This document shows positions 40,389-44,365 of a stretch of 44,365 nt of DNA, in pieces; position 1 is the stretch's first letter; the number at the start of each line of letters is the position of its first letter. The notes below the pieces were generated by a model. It did no database searches. It was not told the DNA's origin and saw only the letters and a program-made list of their open reading frames with translations. This DNA is from Roseomonas genomospecies 6 (GTDB lineage: Bacteria; Pseudomonadota; Alphaproteobacteria; Azospirillales; Azospirillaceae): the NCBI RefSeq assembly GCF_008365375.1, contig NZ_QOKW01000029.1, forward strand, positions 1 to 44,365. Direction: 5' to 3'. The position numbers and the translations under genes are program-made.

Positions 40389-40616
40389 ATGGCCGAGGAC
40401 CGGGTCTACAACGTCCTGTTCCTGTGCACGCACAACAGCGATCCCTCAAGTGCCCAGGGCACGGATGCCGAGAAGGCGGCGTTCACGGCCGACGTGTTCC
40501 GCCAGATCGAGCGCCGCCTCCAGGCGTTCATGGGCCTGCCCATTGCCGCGCTCGACCGGCTCGCCCTCAAACAGAGGCTGGACGAGATGGGCCGCGGAAC
40601 CGGAGGCCAGGCATGA
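40389..40616 (+). pseudogene. arsC: LMW-phosphatase-type arsenate reductase with a large in-frame deletion
   Basis: The 75-residue frame begins like a normal thioredoxin-dependent ArsC (MAEDRVYNVLFLCTHNS, with the nucleophile cysteine). It then jumps straight to the C-terminal part (DPSSAQGTDAEKAAF...QIERRLQAF...LDRLALKQRLDEMGRG). About 85-90 residues of the usual 165-175 are missing, including the Arg of the CX5R loop and the later redox cysteines. The frame is kept and the ends overlap its neighbours normally (ATGA with arsN2). It should have no reductase activity; the Grx-type ArsC downstream can replace it. Confidence 0.8.
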
Positions 40617-41098
40617 CGCTCACCGTTACGCGCTTGGCCGATGGCGACCTGCCGCCCCTGGCCGAACTTCTGGCGACGAACGGCCTTCCAACCGACGACC
40701 TGACCATGCCTGGACGGCGCTTCTGGCGTGTGGAGGACGAGGGCGGACTGCTCGGTTACGGCGGGCTGGAGGCCTGCGGGCCGGACGGCTTGCTGCGTTC
40801 CGTCGTCGTGCCCCCGGACCGGCGTGGCGCCGGCGCCGGACGGGCCGTGGTTGCCGCGGTGAGCGCCGAGGCCCGCGGGCTGGGCGTTGAGCGGCTGTGG
40901 CTGCTGACGACAACCGCGGCCGATGTCTTCGGGCGCCTGGGATTTCGACGCACGGATCGGGCCTCCGCTCCCCCCGACATCGCGTCGAGCGCCCAGTTCG
41001 CGAGCCTGTGCCCAGGCAGCGCCATCTGCATGCGTCTCGACCTGACGCCCAAGGTCGGACCGGGCGCGGTTTCCAAGACGGAGTTCGACGCCCCATGA
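40613..41098 (+). CDS. arsN2: Arsenic-resistance GNAT acetyltransferase ArsN2
   Basis: A 161-residue GNAT-fold enzyme. Core motifs are FWRVEDEGGLLGYGGLEACGPDGLLRSVVV, the acetyl-CoA loop DRRGAGAGRAVV, and a later strand LWLLTTTAADVFGRLGFRR, matching the ArsN2 group found in ars operons; related ArsN proteins acetylate arsenic-containing amino acid analogues, though this enzyme's substrate is not proven. Its ATG overlaps the deleted arsC stop, and its TGA overlaps the next arsC start, so translation is coupled. Confidence 0.85.
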   Translation: MTLTVTRLADGDLPPLAELLATNGLPTDDLTMPGRRFWRVEDEGGLLGYGGLEACGPDGLLRSVVVPPDRRGAGAGRAVVAAVSAEARGLGVERLWLLTTTAADVFGRLGFRRTDRASAPPDIASSAQFASLCPGSAICMRLDLTPKVGPGAVSKTEFDAP

Positions 41099-41520
41099 CG
41101 GCGATCACCATCTACCACAACCCGGCCTGCGGAACGTCGCGCAACACGCTGGCGCTGATCCGCAACAGCGGCGTCGAACCGACCGTGGTCGAGTACCTGA
41201 AGACGCCGCCCAGCCGTGAGCAGTTGGCCGACCTCATCCGCCGCATGGGCGTGCCGGTGCGTGCCGTGCTGCGCGAGAAGGGCACGCCCTACGCCGAGCT
41301 TCGTCTGGACGCCCCGTCGTTGACCGACGACCAACTGCTCGACGCCATGATGGCCCACCCCATCCTCATCAACCGGCCCATCGTCACGACGCCGCTCGGC
41401 GTCCGCCTGTGCCGCCCGTCCGAGGCGGTGCTGGACATCCTCCCCGACCCGCAGCGCGGCGCCTTCGCCAAGGAGGACGGCGAACGGGTCGTGGACGAGC
41501 AGGGCCGCCGACTGGCGTAA
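41095..41520 (+). CDS. arsC: Arsenate reductase, glutaredoxin-dependent type
   Basis: Reduces arsenate to arsenite using glutathione/glutaredoxin. The 141 residues have Cys12 in YHNPACGTSRNT and arginines at 60, 94 (HPILINRPIV) and 107, the same positions as in the plasmid R773 ArsC, so it should be active. Start ATG overlaps the arsN2 stop. Acr3 follows after 12 bases. It belongs to a different fold family from the deleted arsC upstream. Confidence 0.96.
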   Translation: MTAITIYHNPACGTSRNTLALIRNSGVEPTVVEYLKTPPSREQLADLIRRMGVPVRAVLREKGTPYAELRLDAPSLTDDQLLDAMMAHPILINRPIVTTPLGVRLCRPSEAVLDILPDPQRGAFAKEDGERVVDEQGRRLA

Positions 41521-41532
41521 CGCGAGGACCCC

Positions 41533-42597
41533 ATGACCACGGTAAATCTGGATGCCCGCCCCGCAAAGGCGACGCTGGGCGTGTTCGAACGCTATCTCTC
41601 CCTGTGGGTGGCGCTGTGCATCGGTGCCGGGATCGCGTTCGGGACGCTGTTCCCCGACCTGTTCTCGGTGCTGAGCCGCCTGGAGGTGGCCAACGTCAAC
41701 CTGGTCGTCGCCGTCCTGATCTGGGTGATGATCTACCCGATGATGGTCGCCGTCGATTTCGGCTCGCTGCGCCGGGTCGGTGACAAGCCGAAGGGGCTGG
41801 TCATCACACTGGTGGTGAACTGGCTGATCAAGCCCTTCACCATGGCCGGTCTGGGCATCCTGTTCTTCGAGGTTCTGTTCCGCGACCTGGTCGATCCGGC
41901 CAGCGCCAAGGAATACATCGCCGGCATGATCCTGCTGGGGGCGGCCCCCTGCACGGCCATGGTCTTCGTGTGGAGCCAACTGACCCGAGGCGACGCCACC
42001 TACACGCTGGTGCAGGTCAGCGTGAACGACATCGTCATGATCGTCGCCTTCGCGCCCATCGTGGCGCTGCTGCTGGGCGTGACCGACGTGATCGTTCCGT
42101 GGAACACGCTGCTGCTGTCCACGCTGCTCTACGTCGTCATCCCGCTCGCCGCGGGCTACGCGACGCGGCGCCTGCTGGAGGGACGCGGCGTCGCCGGGGC
42201 GGTGGAGGCCTTCACCGGCTCGTGCAAGCCCTACACGGTCGTCGGCCTGCTGGCGACGGTCGTTCTGCTGTTCGGCTTCCAGGGGCCGCGCATCCTGGAC
42301 CAGCCGATGCTGATCCTGCTGATCGCCGTGCCGCTGCTGGTGCAGAGCTACGGTATCTTCCTCATCGCCTACGCCTGGGCGTGGTTGTGGCGGGTGCCCT
42401 TCAGCATCGCGGCTCCGGCGGCTCTGATCGGAACCTCCAACTTTTTCGAACTGGCGGTGGCCGTCGCCATCAGCCTGTTCGGGCTGCACAGCGGGGCGGC
42501 GCTCGCCACCGTGGTCGGCGTCCTGGTGGAGGTGCCGGTGATGCTCTCGCTGGTCGCCCTTGCCAACCGTACGCGGACCCGGTTCGCACACGCCTAG
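41533..42597 (+). CDS. acr3: Arsenite efflux permease Acr3
   Basis: A 354-residue, about ten-span inner membrane carrier exporting arsenite. The essential cysteine of the fourth helix is Cys140 in LLGAAPCTAMVFVWSQLTRG, and the conserved Glu of GTSNFFELAVAVAISLFG near residue 305 is present. FPDLFSVL and VNDIVMIVAFAP are other family marks. It receives arsenite from the ArsC reaction. Downstream, 42598-42754 holds no supported gene; it includes a TGACG-TG-CGTCA dyad at 42677-42688 that may be an operator. Confidence 0.96.
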   Translation: MTTVNLDARPAKATLGVFERYLSLWVALCIGAGIAFGTLFPDLFSVLSRLEVANVNLVVAVLIWVMIYPMMVAVDFGSLRRVGDKPKGLVITLVVNWLIKPFTMAGLGILFFEVLFRDLVDPASAKEYIAGMILLGAAPCTAMVFVWSQLTRGDATYTLVQVSVNDIVMIVAFAPIVALLLGVTDVIVPWNTLLLSTLLYVVIPLAAGYATRRLLEGRGVAGAVEAFTGSCKPYTVVGLLATVVLLFGFQGPRILDQPMLILLIAVPLLVQSYGIFLIAYAWAWLWRVPFSIAAPAALIGTSNFFELAVAVAISLFGLHSGAALATVVGVLVEVPVMLSLVALANRTRTRFAHA

Positions 42598-42754
42598 CCG
42601 GCCGAGTTCGGCTCCGGGGTGGTATCGGTGTGATCATGAACCAGCCGAAATCGCCACCCCGGTCCCAGACCGCCATTGACGTGCGTCAGTGCGGTCGCTG
42701 CCTGGCGGCGGCATGCTGGTGCCACGCACCCCATCAACAGAGGGGGAAGGCATC

Positions 42755-44215
42755 ATGGACACGTCCGCCCTTCCTGTGCAGGTCGTCCAGAGTGGACTCG
42801 GCAGCCTTGCATCCTATCTGGCCGCGCATGTGCTGCTGTGCCTCGTCCCGGCGTTTTTCATCGCGGGTGGGTTGGCCGCGCTGATGCCGAAAACGGCGGT
42901 CACCCGCTATCTCGGGCGCGGCGCGCCGAAGGCCATCGCCTACCCGGCGGCCACCGCAGCGGGCAGCCTGCTCGCCGTCTGTTCCTGCACCATCGTCCCG
43001 CTGTTCGCGGGCATCTACAAGAAGGGCGCCGGTCTGGGACCGGCAATCACCTTCCTGTTCTTCGCTCCCGCCGCCAACATTCTGGCGCTGACCTACACGG
43101 GAGCGGCGCTCGGCGCCGAGTTCGCGGCGGCGCGCTTCGTGCTGTCGCTGGCCTTCGGCATCGGCATCGGGATGATCATGGCGCTGCTCTTCAGGGAGGA
43201 CGACCGTGCCCACGCCCTCGCGGCGGACGACGGCTTCGCTGGAAGCGACCGCGTGCAACCGGCCGCGCTCGTCCTCATGCTGCTGCTGGTGGGGCTGCTC
43301 GTCGCCGGAACGCTGAAGGTGGGCGTCCTGCTCGACAGCTACGCCAGCGTCACCTTGCCGATCCGCGGCATGGACGAGGTCGAGGCGACGCTGCATCGGC
43401 TCATCCCCTTCGATCCCAGCAAGGGAGAGGAAGGGATCGGCGCGCAGGGAGCGATCCTGGTCCTGCTTCTCGGTGTCATCGCGGCGGTGGCGCCGCGCGG
43501 ACTGGCTCGGGTGGACGAGGGCTTCACCCGCTGGACCTGGGCGGCGCTGGGGCTGGTCGTGCTGACCCTGGCGGTCGCGGCCCTCGGCATGCAGCCGCAC
43601 ACCGACGGCGTCACGCTGCATCTGACTGGGAAGCTGGTCGGCGTGCTGGCGGCGATGGCGGCCATCGCCTGGGTCGCCCACCGCCACATCGACCCGTTCG
43701 AGGTGCAGCAATGGCTCTGGGAAAGCTGGCGCTTCGTCCGGCAGATCTTCCCGCTGCTGATCGTCGGCGTCTTCACCGTGGGGGTGTTGCGCGTGTTCAT
43801 CCAGCCGGAGTGGGTGGAGACGATGGCCGGGGCCAACAGCGTGCTCGCCAATCTGGTCGGCGTCGTCTTCGGGGTGTTCATGTACTTCCCCACCCTGGTC
43901 GAGGTGCCGGTCGCCCAGATGTTCCTGTCATTGGGCATGCACCCGGGGCCGCTGCTCGCCTACCTGATGGCCGACCCCGAGTTGAGCCTGCAAAGCATCC
44001 TGATCACCGCCAGCATCATCGGCCCCAGGAAGGCATGGGCGTATGTCGGGCTGGTCGCTCTGTTCAGCACGGTGGCGGGCCTGACGTTCGGCGCGTGGAA
44101 GGATGGGAGCAGCCTGTGGATGCTCGCCGGGGGCTTGGCTGTATTCCTGACGCTGCTCGCCGCTGCCCTGTACGCCATCCATCGCAGGACCGGTCCCATG
44201 GCGAGGGCCACCTGA
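42755..44215 (+). CDS. DUF318/ArsP-family permease
   Basis: A 486-residue multi-span membrane protein of the permease family that includes ArsP, which exports trivalent organoarsenicals. The family hallmark CSC motif is at 76-78 in AVCSCTIVPLFAGIYKKG, followed by FFAPAANILALTYTG. A second matching half ends with VFMYFPTLVEVPVAQMFLSLG. A hydrophilic region separates the halves. AGAGGGGGAAGG precedes the ATG. Being in the ars operon and followed by a thioredoxin-like gene supports an arsenic-related role, but the substrate is not shown by sequence. Confidence 0.88.
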   Translation: MDTSALPVQVVQSGLGSLASYLAAHVLLCLVPAFFIAGGLAALMPKTAVTRYLGRGAPKAIAYPAATAAGSLLAVCSCTIVPLFAGIYKKGAGLGPAITFLFFAPAANILALTYTGAALGAEFAAARFVLSLAFGIGIGMIMALLFREDDRAHALAADDGFAGSDRVQPAALVLMLLLVGLLVAGTLKVGVLLDSYASVTLPIRGMDEVEATLHRLIPFDPSKGEEGIGAQGAILVLLLGVIAAVAPRGLARVDEGFTRWTWAALGLVVLTLAVAALGMQPHTDGVTLHLTGKLVGVLAAMAAIAWVAHRHIDPFEVQQWLWESWRFVRQIFPLLIVGVFTVGVLRVFIQPEWVETMAGANSVLANLVGVVFGVFMYFPTLVEVPVAQMFLSLGMHPGPLLAYLMADPELSLQSILITASIIGPRKAWAYVGLVALFSTVAGLTFGAWKDGSSLWMLAGGLAVFLTLLAAALYAIHRRTGPMARAT

Positions 44216-44267
44216 TCGAGCAAACCGCTTTCCTATCCAACCAATCACAGGGAAGGAGAATCATCCA

Positions 44268-44365
44268 ATGCGCGTCAAAGTCCTTGGGCCGGGTTGTGCC
44301 CGCTGCAAACGCCTGGAAGAACTGACACGGGAGGCGGCGCAGGAGGCTGGCATCCCCGTCGAGAT
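44268..44365 (+). CDS. Thioredoxin-like redox protein, partial (runs off window)
   Basis: The first 32 residues read MRVKVLGPGCARCKRLEEL and so on, with a CxxC at residues 10-13. This is the start of the small thioredoxin-fold proteins commonly encoded next to DUF318 permeases. A strong ribosome site (GGAAGGAGAA) precedes the ATG. It is cut by the window end, so length and role cannot be judged. Confidence 0.85.
   Translation, partial: MRVKVLGPGCARCKRLEELTREAAQEAGIPVE

Noticed and set aside
42636..42884. Cys-rich small frame between acr3 and the permease gene
   Set aside because: It extends out of phase into the permease coding region and lacks a convincing ribosome site or family.

Overview
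This is a very GC-rich stretch of an alphaproteobacterial chromosome. The gene order argS / SPOR protein / nagZ / scpA-scpB / tatABC / serS-surE-pcm-nlpD / DUF815 ATPase / yajC-secD-secF-Mth938, a TrmFO-type tRNA methyltransferase, an hpnCDE squalene route and GAAC-N7-GAAC LexA sites at ssb-uvrA all fit Rhodospirillales. An Azospirillum-like organism is my best guess. That assignment is inference, because no marker rRNA is present.

Layout. (1) 1-1080: the 3' end of an IS5-family element that has cut a tyrosine recombinase gene. (2) 1087-5268: divergent ssb and uvrA with two LexA boxes, one lying over the uvrA start codon, then a tiny Thr-rich lipoprotein. (3) 5429-9003: trmFO and a chemoreceptor. 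(4) 9008-13870: an NDUFAF6-like protein divergent from hpnC-hpnD-hpnE (farnesyl diphosphate to squalene), then an iron superoxide dismutase. (5) 13956-17337, minus strand: yajC-secD-secF-Mth938 (Sec export motor). (6) 17450-19099: a 2OG-Fe(II) oxygenase and an eight-repeat CRISPR array with no cas genes in the window. (7) 19296-24151: DUF815 ATPase, then the minus-strand unit serS-surE-pcm-nlpD. (8) 24335-36076: a GGDEF cyclase, tatABC, a lone ABC ATPase, scpB-scpA, a site-2 protease, nagZ, a SPOR protein, argS and dgt. (9) 36269-38275: erpA, xthA, a helical protein of unknown function and tRNA-Ser(UGA). (10) 38348-44365: an accessory segment behind the tRNA. It holds an internally deleted ISL3-type element that interrupts a signal-peptide gene, followed by an arsenic-resistance cluster: two ArsR repressors, a deleted LMW-type arsC, arsN2, a glutaredoxin-type arsC, acr3, an ArsP/DUF318 permease and a thioredoxin-like protein cut off by the window end.

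Most of the window is conserved housekeeping sequence. The accessory or unusual parts are the left edge, the CRISPR segment, the lone ABC ATPase and the arsenic segment. I did not find a clearly undescribed multi-gene system. The strongest leads are the LexA box over the uvrA start codon, the cas-less CRISPR array set inside the conserved DUF815-yajC neighbourhood, the in-frame deletion in the first arsC, and the nested insertion events behind tRNA-Ser.
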